Source: Rapana venosa (Eukaryota; Mollusca; Gastropoda; Neogastropoda; Muricidae). Taken from it: 64,000 nt of DNA. The notes below the pieces were generated by a model. It worked only from the letters and a program-made list of their open reading frames with translations, was not told the DNA's origin and searched no databases. The translations under genes and the position numbers were made by a program. The stretch is from contig CM054165.1 in assembly GCA_028751875.1 (NCBI GenBank), positions 30,368,078-30,432,077 on the forward strand, read 5' to 3'. This document shows positions 1 to 11,435 of this stretch, piece after piece; the first letter of the stretch is position 1; each line of letters opens with the position of its first letter.

Positions 1-640
1 AGTGCACGCAACTGCAGTTGCTTTGCAAGAAATCTTATAGTCGGGGCCCCTTTTAAATAGCCCAGAACTTATTCAGTGTGGATGATGGTAATGAGTTTAG
101 GAGCATTTAATCTGTTGCTACTAAGCATGGAGTAGATTAAAAAAGAGGTATACCAGGCGGCATCCACAGATCTCAAAAGCACTGGTTGAAAGTTTTTAAC
201 AAGCTGTTAGCAGATGACTGTTTGCATTCGTCCAACCAAGAAACATGATCCCAGGCACACGAAATACAGAGGTGGAGTAAGAAGAATGTGCCAGTTTTGA
301 GAGCAATGAACTCTGAGATAACTAAAGCACAGGGTTAAAACCTGTGGACGCTATCAAAGGACCAAAACAGTACAGCAGCATATCCAAACAACAATACCAA
401 AGCAACACTATACCTTTGGGAAGAACTGAGATATCTGTATGCTCCTGGAGAAGCTGAAGCCAGGGCCAGTCACAACGAGCAACAGATCCATTCTGGAGCA
501 TAGACACTTATGAAATAAAAAAAGTTGGGGAGTGGATCTCTTAATTTTATTCATTGTCATTACCTGCACCACAGCGGCTTTTGTTAGAGAGGTAACTGCA
601 GCGAGTGCACTAATTCTGCCCGCCTTTTGTAAGGAGTCTT
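1..640 (+). pseudogene. Retroviral-type integrase, C-terminal part, Polinton-associated
   Basis: Translation in shifting plus frames gives the pattern of the C-terminal half of a DDE integrase as found in Polintons. VDDGNEF at about 78-100 resembles the motif around the second catalytic Asp. KPVDAIKGP follows at 338-364, RYLYAPGEAE at about 429-460, and RATDPFWSI at about 477-507, with the last two in different frames. FVREVTAAS near 580 resembles the usual end of these proteins. The N-terminal zinc-binding region and first catalytic Asp would lie left of the window. At least two frame changes and several stops interrupt the reading. In Polintons this enzyme inserts the element's DNA into the host genome. 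A retrotransposon origin is possible, but the adjacent family-B polymerase favours Polinton. Confidence 0.7.
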
Positions 641-956
641 GCTATTTCATCAGAAGTAAAAGTGTCTGTATGGTTCATCTAATGTTTTTTGTAACTACAA
701 TTTTTATGGGAAACATCTTTGATATACTGAAGTGGTTTGGACACTCTCTATTCATACTGACAACTCCTAGGAATATTATTTAGCACTCTTCTTTTTGCCA
801 TGATCAAGTTTTATTTCTACTTGCTGGCCAAGTCTTAGGAATGTCAGCACTGTAAAAGCAGAGAGAGGCATTGTACCCACTACATAGTATTTGATAAAGA
901 GTACACAATCCATTGTGAGTCTCAAATCAAAATTTTAACTCGTATATAAATGTTAA
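641..956. other. Spacer between integrase and polymerase 3' ends
   Basis: The integrase (+) and polymerase (-) remnants converge on this stretch. It is AT-rich and shows no recognisable domain in any frame. A small plus-strand open frame runs into it from the integrase end but has lost resemblance to the family. Confidence 0.4.
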
Positions 957-3700
957 AAAATTAATAATTTAATGTTTGTTCTCAATTGTCCCAAGTGCGT
1001 ATGAGTGCTCAGTGAAGAATATATTCGTTTGTATCCTGCGCAATCAATGTCTTTTTTTAAACCACATTGGTGTTGATTTTGGTGCAGGGTTGAGCAGAGC
1101 TTTGGGTTTGTCATGATTGAATAATCTACTTCAAAGAGAGCCTCTTTGTAGTTATATGACTGTTGTTGTTTGACCACTGTTTGACACACCTTTTGCCTTT
1201 TTTATAACACTGTCTGGCTTGCAACGCTATCATCTTGGCCCTCAGCCCAACATATTATTTGATAATAGTGACGTTCATTCAATCCTTCATCTTACATTAA
1301 ATTTTGTGTTTACTGATGAATGCAAGGGACTGTCTTTTGGATAATCACTGTTGTCTGACCATGATCTGGATCCCAGCGCTACGTCCTCTACAAGGTCTTT
1401 GTATATATCTTTGGGTTGTCTAGTATGAAAGAGTCTGTGTCTGTGTACACGACCCCTTACAGCAGGATATTTAGCCTTGAAGTAATCATACAAGAAACTC
1501 CAGCATCAACAAGCTTTGACGCTCCAGCACACTAACCAATGAATACTGGTTTGTCTAGTATAACCTGCAACTTCTTCATCATGATGCCATACAGACTGTC
1601 ATGAATTTGCCTGTAGTCTTGATAGCTAGGCTTTGATGTTAGCTTTATGGCTTCATTTCTTTTGTGACTAGTCTGAATCTTTTCTTTTGTGTGGGTTCTC
1701 ATTGTTTTACCAAGCAGCTGTTTGATTCATGAGTTGAAAAGAGTAATCCTTTTCTGTTTTATGCATCGTTGCCTTCGTTATCCAGATCAGTGTTCTTCAT
1801 GATGTATGGTTTCATGAAATTGCTCTTGGTCAAAACACATATGTACGATGAACAGCAGTAGAATTAACCATGCCGTAGGTAGAACTGTAAGCATTCTGTA
1901 GTGACAAACATATTGCTCTTGTATTTTAAGTTTGGTACACGCTTTGGTGGTTTCTTTTGGCGATGTTTTGAGCTTCTGCAGCCATTGGGTAGTCATGTGC
2001 GCATCATGTAGTTCATGGGATAGACTAAATCTACTTCTAAGATCCAACCAGTGCTTGATCAGGAGGACATTTGTGACAACGGCTTTTTAGTGGCTCATTA
2101 ACAGCAAAAGGACCATTAAACAACTGAAAGTTTCTTAGTGGTAGTGACTGGACACATAGCCATCCATACATGAATGTTTGGTCCATGTACATGATGTAGT
2201 TAGAAGCTTTTGCTAGGTTCTAAGTCTTCTTAATATTTGGTGTTGGCCTTACAGTAATTGTGCCGATGCCATACTGATGCCACCACGCAGCCCATCCTCA
2301 ATTCATTTGGAGCATTGGCAGGTCAGACAACAAAATCAATCTGCATCCCAGTAAACTTCAAGAAAGCATTCCCAAGCATTCCCGGTGCTGTGATTAGTGT
2401 GATGGGTCTCGTCCGTAATGTGTCATGCAGTCTTTCTGTAGTTCTCAAAGACATCAGCAAGCAAACATGCAATCAGCAAGTAGATATGTCATGGTAATCT
2501 CCATCGTCCGACACTGCCATCTTTAGCCATGGCCCACTGAGCATGTTGATAGTCAATCATCACTGATTCCTTTTCCCGTCAGTCTGCCTGAGGGAATGCT
2601 TTCTTTTGGACGGCAAGCTCTTCTTCATCAAACCTTTTCATGAGTCATGTACTCATAAGGATAGACGCCTTTTCTGCAAAGCTTTTGTGTCAAAGTATTT
2701 TTCTGTAATTGAGCAAGTATCAGTGATGAAGACAAGGACTCTAGAGATCCCATCAGATGTTGTGCGACATCAAAGAAGGATAAGCTATTTAGTGTAAAGT
2801 CAGGTACTTCTCTGATGGACTAAGCACTTCTGTAAGCCTTATATATCCAGTAATGCCTTGCTAATTAGGTGTGAGTTCGTAACCTTTAGATTGTGTAAGA
2901 AAAGACTGGCAGCTTCCATGTTTTGGGATCTATTTTAGTTGTAGATTACACTTTACTTGTGCGCTTCACGAACTTACCCACTGATGTGGTCATGATCTCT
3001 GACTGTGTGATTGTTTGCCACCTGCGGTGTTAATAAAATTACACAAATCCAGGCAAGTGTGGCAGAAGCATACTGTTCTGGTCTTTATCAGACATTAATG
3101 ATCTATTGTAGGTTTAGCTGTTGAGAGTAGGATTATGATTCGCTTTCATGTGTTCAAGAAAAAGCTTAGCCCCGTTGGTCCTCTATACAAACATGGCCTC
3201 TGAGTGTGCACCATTTGATTAACAACAACATAAGCAAATGAACAGATGAGGATTATGAGTAAGACTGTTTTTTTGGCATTTGTTCCGGTGCCGGTCCGTG
3301 GGTATGGCACAATGATAGGACCTCAAAGTCAGCATACACTACATAGGATCTTTTTGTAGCTTCTTTTATGTTTTTGACGGAGACCTTGCTGTCCCCCCCC
3401 CTGGCCTTGGTGTTACAAGTTCAGTGATTGCTTCGGTTTCACTTTACTATGTTTTCTGTGGTTTGTGGCTGCTGTAAAGATGGTAAGCTATCATCTGCAA
3501 AACTCTTGTTTGTGTGATGTTTTGTTGTTTGTGCAATAGTCTACTCATTGTTCTAATGAGTGTCTATTTGATAACTGGTTTCACTATCACTAGAAGGTCT
3601 ACATGGTTATCATCAGGATTACTATTGTGGAGACCTTTTTTGAGATCTACGTACACATTCACACTAATGGGTGGGTTTAGTCCTCAAACTGGTACATATT
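957..3700 (-). pseudogene. Protein-primed family-B DNA polymerase (Polinton pPolB), broken
   Basis: Reading the minus strand from right to left gives the polymerase domains in order. VRDHDHISGK (2965-3008) is the start of the usual zinc-associated region and CNLQLK follows it. KGVYPYEYM lies at 2646-2672. The exonuclease/terminal-protein region follows at 2300-2520. Palm motif A appears as YIMYMD and YGW at 2155-2205. Motif B is NSC plus LGKTM, split by one base at 1700-1725. Motif C, VYTDTDSF, is intact at 1427-1450. The C-terminal tail ends near 957. Each block sits in a different frame or is cut by stops, so no active enzyme can be made. The catalytic DTD aspartates survive. The N-terminus is uncertain and may extend past 3700. 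In the living element this protein replicates the transposon DNA from a protein primer. Confidence 0.92.
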
Positions 3701-5210
3701 ACTCCTAACAGCAAGGAAAGTCAATGCCCGTGAGTCAAGCTTGTCACGTTGTTCATGATAGTTTGAACTCTCTCTGCATCGTTGCCACATTGATAAAAAG
3801 TTTTTAGCCAGCCCCACCACATAAAACATTGTCATACTTTGTTCTGAATGTTCAGCCAGCACGTTTTGCTACAATCTGGGGGCAAAGGGAATGTAACTTC
3901 TACCAACAATGGATAATATTGTGAAAACTTTGTTTGCTTTTGTTCTATGCGAAGAACCTTACAATGTCCATCCTGATCCCTCATTCTTGCTGTTTCGCAG
4001 AATGTTCGAAGTGCCGCATCATCTCACTGCCCATGGTGTGTTGAGCTCTTCAAGGAGTTCAGTGCTTTGTTTGTGTTGTTGACACTATGAACAGTTAATT
4101 CTATCATCTTATTTGCCATGTAGTACAGAAATTTCAGCTAACCAACTGCACTTTTATGGTGGATCTATGTATAGTATTGTTGGTATTTGTTGGGATTGAC
4201 ATATTGAATGTTTGTACCCCGTTTTGCGCTTGTGTAAACATTTAGTCTAGGTCTGAAAAACACTTTGTCCATACTGAGCCTCAACTAAAATCTCTAACTC
4301 TTATAGTAGAAAAAAAATTAATTAATTAATTAATTGCTTCTTGTTTTTTTTGTTTTGCTTCGGTATGAAGCAGTGAATCTACCACAGGTAATTTCTTAGC
4401 TCCATACTAGAGTACTCTGCTGATCCTTTAAAGCACTCTGTCTCGGACAAGCAGATACCCTTTTTTTTATATCTTTTTTTTTGAGTCAATGTCCACAGGC
4501 ATAGCTTGGTTGTTTGTTTTGGATGGACGAACTTTTGACGCTTGTAGTCATCATAGTCATCTGGAAGACGCTGAACTCTCTTTGTTATTGTGGAATCTGT
4601 TAGAGCTTTTGCTTAATAATGAGTCTAAATGAGCTTTGCTTGGCTAATGTCAAGGGCAACAAAACAGCATCTGTTTTTTAGTTTAGCACAACTTCTTTTG
4701 AAAAAGATGATGTGACAAATGGAACAGGCTCTGATGGTATTGAAACAGAGCCATGCCAAATTGATGCAGGGCACCAATTCCAGTAGCCAGAGAGCAATGC
4801 TGTGGGGGGGGGGTCCTGCTGCGGCTGTAGGACAGTGTGTGTACTGTAGTAATAGAGCTCAACACAGTAAATGCCTGATCTGTACCTAGCCTGCATTTTT
4901 GTAGACTTTGCTAGTTTTTGCTAAAATGTCATGCTGCACCTGTGTAATGTTTGTAAACAAAGGTATCAGCATTACATTAAGAGTTTCAGGATTGGTGCAC
5001 TAGGAACTTTAGGATATTTTGCAGTCGTCAGCTTCTCTTATACTGTTTAAAAAAAAAAAACGTAGATGTAATTTTTTATTGGTATTCATTCAGTAAGTCT
5101 TGTAATTGATTGTCGGGCAGTACAACATCTGTGTATAGACTGCGACGAGGTCAATGTTGTGGTAGCTTGAGGGATGCTAATTGTGTCAGCTGTGGTGGGT
5201 TCTAGAGCAA
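3701..5210 (-). other. Possible polymerase N-terminus or adjacent gene, unresolved
   Basis: The length expected for a Polinton polymerase (roughly 1000-1200 residues) would place its N-terminus somewhere in this stretch on the minus strand. Short minus-strand open frames occur at 3677-3862 and 4678-4896, but I could not match them to a known domain. A (TTAA)n tract lies near 4315-4335 and an A11 run at about 5050. I see no plus-strand domain. Confidence 0.3.
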
Positions 5211-5214
5211 GTTG

Positions 5215-5870
5215 CTTTATTCTGAACGTTCCTTCAATTGGTCATTGTCACGCCGTGGTTCATAGCAATAGCAAATTCTGAGGGCATCAAGTCGAGGTCT
5301 TTCAGTTAATTGTATTCCCATCCATTGAACAAGAAAGTAGCTCTTGTTCTTCTCTTGCAACCAGAAACAAACACAATGGTACTGATCATCCAGAGGAAAG
5401 TATGGAAGGAATCGTAGCAATGAGGTTGATGGTTTAGTTCACTGAGTTTTTCTATGAAGCAAGTTATCGTGCCTTATTTTCTGTTTCATTTAAGTATTAT
5501 CTCTACTTCATTTCTGCTGGTGATTGATATGCTATTCTATGTTTACTGGTCCAGGCATTTATGGGCTTTACGGAAAAGTTCTTCGGGTGCATAGAGAGTG
5601 TATGGACTAATTAAACTCAAACACTTGATCTGCAGTTGTTGCTTGGTTGAAGTGCCATTTATTAGCTTTATATGTTTACTTTGTAAGTAAAAATCGTCTG
5701 CTAATGCTTCAGCTTAACATTATGCCAACTGTCAAGTTCGGAAAACGAGGTTTTCTTAGCTTCTTCTATTTGCTGTGCGTTGTAGTATCCCATCATTTGT
5801 GTACTCAAAAGCAATAAACTTCAACAATCTCCCCATCCTTTCTCAAAACTCTTGTACCCCCAAGATCATT
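5215..5870 (-). pseudogene. Unidentified minus-strand coding remnant of the Polinton
   Basis: The minus strand reads like decayed coding sequence: open stretches in adjacent frames join up at single-base shifts and there are few stops within blocks. One block opens with MGYYNAQQIEEAKK near 5800 and a longer open frame covers 5217-5420. The composition is mixed polar and hydrophobic without obvious membrane segments or cysteine motifs. Its place between polymerase and capsid genes suggests a structural or accessory protein of the element, possibly penton, but I recognise no family motif and assign no function. Confidence 0.35.
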
Positions 5871-7380
5871 CAAGCTCAATAGTTTGCTGTTTCAGGAGTT
5901 TATTGCGGGAACGCGGGGACATGGTTATGTATGTATATTGTATTAATTTATTTTATATCTAATGTAATATGTAAATTTTACAGTCAACTGATTTCTTTGT
6001 GCTGCGTCTTTGATGGGTTATATACAGGTGTTTTGGAAGCCTTCTTCCGATCTTTGAATTGAAGGGTGTAGTAAAGCTATTGTGCTGCGGTTTCACAGTA
6101 CTTGCTCTGTGGGTGGAAGGATTCTTAGTAGATCAGAAGGATTGATGAGAGAAGAAGCCTTCGTCACCACTTGGTAGTTTTGTGTTGTGTTTAACTGAGA
6201 CAGGGTACAAAAAGCAAAGATTTATGCCACGTCAATGAGGTCTCACACCGCATAGGTTTTGTCCTACATCATCACCACCACCACAAAGAACTACTTCCCC
6301 ACCATCTTTTTATACTGATGATTCTTAATATTGTTCCTGTAAACCCATGCATTTCTGCAAGGACGTTGTGGCATATTTATATATGAAGGTGGCTGTAGAG
6401 TTACTCTTATAGTACTAGCTTGTTGAGTTTTGCTGTGTGATACCAGTGGGCGAAGGAGCTCTTTTTCCAGTGTGCAGAAATAATAATGAACCTTCTTGCA
6501 CAGTAATGTTTAGACGTTTTAGTTCTAGGATCATATTTTTTTATTCCAGTGGGTGCCTGCTGTTGATGTTTGTTCATGATACTTTGTAGAAGGGACCTCG
6601 TGTAAAGCAACGTTTTATGTTGACAGCGGTTGTCATAGAATGGCTAGATTTAACAGGTACACTGACGGATCTTTTGTTAGTTGTTATAAACATTATATCA
6701 AATATCGAATAATATTGTATTAATATAATAAAGATGGCAAAATAAACGGAGGGATTTCACTATAACCAAAGGACTATTACCTATAATAAGTAGATGTTGC
6801 TGTGTCAGAGAATTGATCTTCGAAAGGAAAAGTTCCCCAACCCACTGAAATTCATACTTAAACCACCAATTAAGGATGATGCCACTGCGAAAGCATGTGT
6901 CTAATCCTATACAGTTTTACCAAAAACCACTTTATAACTTGCTATCCACTGTGCAATACGGGCTGTGTGTGTCATATGTGACCACATGACATCCAAACCA
7001 GTTAGTTATGGTCTGTGTACGGTTTTTCATGTGTACTATCAGTTCAGGTCTGTTATCTGAGCTGCAGTCCCACTGCCCATGATGCAACTTCAATCCCTTT
7101 AATAGGAGGATTAACGTGAGGGCGCGTATGAGAGGGTTTTGCAATGAGTTTAATATTGATTCTAGACTGTATCAGACAAAACAGGACAAAAATCCACGGG
7201 CATGGGGACTCTGATTGGTGGGGTGAGCACAGGATGTGATAACTATGACTGGTGGCCTCCATATACTCGTTCTCACCAGGCACTACTATACACTTAGGTT
7301 CCAATAGGAGCAAGAGATGTCAATGCATGGAGACTTGTTTCTTGATAAGAGTGAAGGGTTAACAAGACCAGGATTAGAGA
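5871..7380. other. Polinton interior with no recognisable gene
   Basis: Minus-strand open frames of 60-90 codons lie at 6407-6610, 6932-7144 and 7053-7313; the last two overlap in different frames, as expected for a frameshifted gene. I could not match them to protease, penton or other Polinton proteins. The stretch between about 5930 and 6000 is AT-rich and looks non-coding. Confidence 0.3.
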
Positions 7381-7523
7381 GGATTATTGCTCTGTTTCGG
7401 ACCTAGTGTGGTGCTTGCTTGTGCACAGGCACAGACAAGATCAAGTATTATTGGTGGCACTGGTTGGGGATGCCAGAAGCAGTTTCTTAGCAAACATTCT
7501 GTGAAGTTAGTATTAATCAGCTG

Positions 7524-7953
7524 TTGTCCTACCATCAAGCATCAAGCTTTATCAACGATGTTCTTCACTATGCACGGTCTAAGGTAGACTTTGCTATAGG
7601 ACATGGTTTATATATGCTGCCTTCCAACATGCAGTTACAAATAGGAACAATTACAAACTACAACAACAATATTATTATAGCTGGAGATGATGTGCAGCTT
7701 GGAAAAAATGAAAGTATAAACAATACACCAGCAGCAGTAGTATCAGTAGCATCAGAAGCAAAAAGTGTAGTAGCATCGCTGACAACACCAAGAACAAGGG
7801 ATAGAACTACTACCACCACCTCAGAGCAAAGAAAAAAAAATTATTCCCCTTGTAAGAGACAGTCACTATGATGAAATAACTGCTTTAACAAGTATACTTG
7901 TTTTAAGCAGCCTTGCTTATCTTTATTTTAGAAAGAAGAAAACCAACAACTAA
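7524..7953 (+). pseudogene. Small Polinton protein with C-terminal hydrophobic tail, one frameshift
   Basis: An open frame from the ATG at 7524 gives 115 residues: an alternating polar/hydrophobic N-terminus, an Asn-rich centre and a Ser/Thr/Arg-rich linker. It stops just after an A9 run near 7836-7845. Shifting frame by one base downstream of that run continues the protein with a hydrophobic stretch containing LVLSSLAYLYF, then the basic end RKKKTNN and a stop at 7951-7953. The whole would be about 140 residues with one C-terminal membrane segment. The homopolymer is the likely site of a real or sequencing indel. I do not recognise the family; a small membrane or virion-associated protein is an inference from layout only. 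Confidence 0.4.
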
Positions 7954-8289
7954 AACAGTAAACGCCATACATGTTCAGCCATACTATCCCACAAACTTTA
8001 ACTGCTGTGATAATAGCCAGCTAACAACAGAACCAATTTACCAGGAAGTGCGTTGCCAATTTGTAGGCTAATTTTTTTAATAGGTCAGTAAGTGGCTGAG
8101 AGTTGTTTCCTAACCCAGCCTGTGCCTCGTGGGTGCGGAAGGTGGTGGGTGGTGTGGTGGTGGCGGTAGTGTGCTTCCTGTCAGGATACACAAGTGTGCT
8201 AATAGCGAAACCCAATGCTGTAATTATATGTCATGTGTTTATGCCTTGCTCGTGAAAAAACAGTGTACAGATTCTTTGCTCTAGTGTTG
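7954..8289. other. Spacer within the Polinton
   Basis: No recognisable domain in either strand. A minus-strand open frame (8021-8215) with a Thr/Pro-rich stretch is present but not assignable. It could be the decayed end of the minus-strand gene to its right. Confidence 0.3.
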
Positions 8290-9115
8290 TGTTTCATAAA
8301 GAATGCGGTGGATTGTTTCTTTTCTTTCTGCTAACATGAGATCGTAGTTGTTGTTGTTATTGTTTAAGTCCTCTCATCTTGCTTGGCGTTCATCTTGAAG
8401 ATTTTTTAGATGTGTGTGATCTTACTTTTATCCTGGTCACGATTGCATCGTCTGCTTCTGCTGTTCTTCTTTTCTAGTTCAAATGGGGAGTCTAAATCAC
8501 CAGTTTGCTAAAATATTTATCAGGATCACCTCTAATATCTGTCGTGCTTGATGAGCCCAATTATTTGTCGCATGGGTAGGGTGTTGATCATTTATTGTTT
8601 TCAGTGCTGTGTCTTCGTCTGCTGTGTGAGCTTAGTTTCCAACTCTAGAATAGCTTCAGTTGTTGTGTTTGCCGACTGTGCTAGGTCTTAAGTGGTAGAC
8701 TTTCACTGTTTGTTGTATGTTTTGTTCAGGCATTTTGTAGTTGTGCAAAACAGCTTGCGTAGGCAGTTTGTTATAGTAGTTAGTGCATCTCTAATATCAA
8801 GTTTTCTCTGCATAACAAAACTTAGTCTTTGCTTGAGTGTATTTTTGCTAAAACTGATGGGGGTTATTTTTCTTTGTTAATAAAACCTTTTGTCCATGTG
8901 TCAGATACAGCATACAGATTGTCTTTGTTGTCATATCATAGTCAGTATGGTCTAGTACTTTGGGCGTTGGTTGTCCCAAACTTGTGTGAAAATCTTTACC
9001 TGCTTTCTAATAATTTCTCTTCTGACTGGAATGCAAGGGTGCTACAGATGCTGCTGCTTCACCCATATCATCAGCTGGCGTAAACACATCATCCATATCT
9101 ATATCATAGTCTTCC
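8290..9115 (-). pseudogene. Unidentified minus-strand Polinton gene, divergent from capsid
   Basis: The minus strand reads as broken coding sequence starting near 9110 with an acidic segment (DYDIDMDDVF) followed by a small-residue-rich stretch. A middle part is rich in Thr, Leu and Lys (for example AILELETKLTQQTK near 8650), suggestive of a helix or coiled coil. A basic part follows near 8400-8470. Several stops and single-base shifts interrupt it. It starts head-to-head with the capsid gene, about 50 bases away. I recognise no family. A scaffold or minor virion role would fit the position but is inference. Confidence 0.4.
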
Positions 9116-9161
9116 ATTATTCTATTATTGTTTTTTTAATTTTGCTACTTATAGAAAAAAG
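9116..9161. promoter_or_regulatory. AT-rich divergent spacer upstream of capsid gene
   Basis: This T-rich spacer of about 46 bases separates two divergent coding remnants, the unidentified minus-strand gene and the plus-strand capsid. It is the natural place for a bidirectional promoter. I see no diagnostic motif beyond AT-richness. Confidence 0.25.
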
Positions 9162-10059
9162 ATGGCGCAACAAACATTTGGAGCAATCCTTGATCCATAC
9201 AGACGTTTAAAAGATCCCTTAGGCATTAAGGAAAAGACGACAATCGTTATTACAAAACAACCTCCCTATCTGATGAAAATCTGATTCCTGGAATGTTAGT
9301 TTCCTAATTTAGGAAAAGATGATGTCATTGTTCCAGGACAACTAGGACTTGCTTTTCAGATTGAAACTTGAGTTTGAAGATGATCCAAACGAAGTGTGGG
9401 GTAGCAAACTTGTAGGGCTATTATAAAAAAAGATTAGTGTCAAGCTAGAAGGTCAGAGAAGTTACTGTCATTAAACACGAGACATATTCTTCATCTATAA
9501 TGATTTATGGATTGAGCAATAAGAAAAAAGAGTTGATCTTATTAATTTTATCAGTTATACAGGATGATGAGGACTAAAACACGAGTAGGTTCTGCTGATA
9601 AGGGCAAAACAGGAAAAAAGATGCTGCCAGAGCTAAGCTTATCGGTAACAGGTTTTGTATTTCTCTTGACCTTTGATCTGCTCAGCTCTCACAGCCTTAC
9701 TATCAGAGCGCACTCAGAGACAGACTGTCATATGAGCTGACCTTTAACGACAGTGCTCGTGTAATTACATCTAGTGACGCTGACACAAAGTACAAAATAT
9801 CTAGTATATCTTTAGAGTATGATGTTGTCAATCACCCAGAGCTTGCACGCTTGATTGCACAGCAATATCAGTCAAGGCTTGCTATCTATTATGAAAGAGT
9901 GCTCAACCATAGCACATTAATGAAGATCGGTGGTCTAGAGGTAACGCGCCTGTCTAGAAAGCGAAAAGTCCGGGTCTGAAGTGTGCGGCGGTTCGTACCC
10001 CGTTTGGACCGGAAATTTTTCCCCCATCCATTAGACCATTAGTGGTGGTCTGGGCGCTA

Positions 10060-10090
<31 letters not shown>

Positions 10091-10905
10091 CGTGTGTTAC
10101 ACGTAATTATTTAGCGCACGTAAAAAAAACCACGGCAACAAGAGAGTTGTCCCTGGCAAAATTCATAGAAAAAAGCCACTCTGATCGGGAAAAAAAAACA
10201 GCTGCAGAAAAAAAAAAAAAAGGGTGAAAGGGTGGCGCTTCGCCAAGTGGCGACGCGTTTCCCGCTCTCCCTACAGGGGAGAGCAGCCGAATTTCACGGA
10301 GAGAAATTCTGGCCATGCCTTAAAGTGGTATGAATAATAAAAATTCTAGCGCTTTGTTTTGTTGCTTTACAAGATCAGCGCTATATTAAATTCCTAATTA
10401 ATTATTATTATTTAAGAGTCACTGTGTGGGAACATAAATCTGATCACTCGGCAAGACATTAAAAGGCAATATTAATGCTGTTTGAAGAACAGCCACCCCC
10501 GTTTTCCAGATCAGTGAGAGGTTTATTAATCCCGGTAATTAAACATTTATTGTGTTATAGAGGGGACAGCCAAATCAAGTCTCGCCTCAGGATTATTTAC
10601 ATATCAAACACTTTGATGAGGTAAGAAATTACTTTGTCTGGTCAAACACATGATACCACTACTGGTGTTACAAGCAAATCTTTACATCTGCATGATGTTG
10701 GCTCATGAATACCTAACATCTAAATATGCATGGTGGAGTTGACTTAAGATCAATAGATGAAGATAAGCTGATGGTTCAGGAAGACCCTTGAAAACGGCTC
10801 AGAAGGAAATAATCATATTCAAATAGAGAAAGAGCAAGAAAATGATGAGCCCATAAACATTTATCTATTTGTAGTGATGATGCACCAGCCTCAACATTGA
10901 AGGAA
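9162..10905 (+). pseudogene. Polinton major capsid protein (double jelly-roll type), broken
   Basis: The frame opens at ATG 9162 (MAQQTFGAIL) and stops at 9282-9284. Coding resemblance resumes in other frames. The block around 9730-9925 is the clearest: LTFNDSARVI, then SSDADTKYKIS and YDVVNHPELA, matching the interior of Polinton major capsid proteins. A SINE interrupts the gene from about 9930 to 10412. The C-terminal part resumes after it with pieces such as LFEEQPPPFS (near 10475), LRSIDEDKL (near 10750) and NGSEG-like and IEKEQEND-like segments near 10800-10850. It ends just before the ATPase start. Excluding the SINE the remnant is about 1.26 kb, shorter than most Polinton capsids, so internal deletions are likely. 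The protein would form the icosahedral shell of the element's virion. Confidence 0.75.
9930..10412 (+). mobile_element. tRNA-derived SINE inserted in capsid gene
   Basis: The head carries pol III promoter-like boxes: GGTGGTCTAGAGGTAACGCG near 9931 resembles a tRNA 5' end with A box, and GGTTCGTACCCC near 9990-10003 a B box. A body follows that includes GATGAGACGATAAACCGAGG (10067-10086), a segment found in several other repeats here. The 3' end contains AGCGCTTTG, then TTGCTTTACAAGATCAGCGC, and finishes in ATT repeats. That tail closely resembles the 3' end of the LINE at 37.87-40.98 kb. Two adjacent insertions cannot be excluded because an AATAATAAAAAT stretch precedes the tail. I found no clear target-site duplication. 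Confidence 0.75.
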
Positions 10906-10929
10906 ACAACATAAAAGAATTATTTACTA

Positions 10930-11435
10930 ATGGACCAGCTAGATTTCTTACCAAAAGGGCACACTGCTCTCTTAATATGCGGGCAGACTGGCTGTGGCAA
11001 GACTTTATTTGTTTTAGATTTTTACAATCAGTGTTCAAAAATCATTTTGAGTTCAATTGTTATATTCTGTCCAACCACATACACAACAATAAAAAACATA
11101 CAGAGAGAGAAAATTTATTTGGACAGATGAGAATATAAATTATTGTTAATCCCTCTGACAGGTAAGCGAGTGTTTAGATACTATTACAGGCTGTTTGAAA
11201 ATAGGCAGACCCTTTTCTTAATAGACGACTGCTCAGCAGAGCGTGATCATTGTTAAGAAAAGGAATAGTTTGTCTAAGCTTGCTTTCAGTGGGAGACATG
11301 CACAGCTATCTGTTTGGTTGCTGACACAAAAAATTTAATAGCATATTAAAGATTACCGTGAACAAATCAAAGTCGTTGTAATTTTTCCATGAATGATTGA
11401 GATGGGTTATAATTGCCTTCGGGAGAATGATGTTA
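10930..11435 (+). pseudogene. FtsK/A32-type genome-packaging ATPase of Polinton, broken
   Basis: The start ATG at 10930 follows directly after the capsid remnant. Residues near 17-24 form an intact Walker A, GQTGCGKT (10981-11004). The frame stays open to a stop at 11128-11130. Similarity then continues in neighbouring frames: a Walker B-like segment LFLIDDCSAERD at about 11206-11245, then after a one-base shift LAFSGRHAQLSVWLL near 11280-11325, the sensor region typical of these ATPases, and IKDYREQIKVVV-like sequence near 11350-11380. Several stops occur. In the family this enzyme pumps DNA into preformed capsids. The preserved Walker motifs make the identification firm although the gene is dead. 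Confidence 0.87.
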
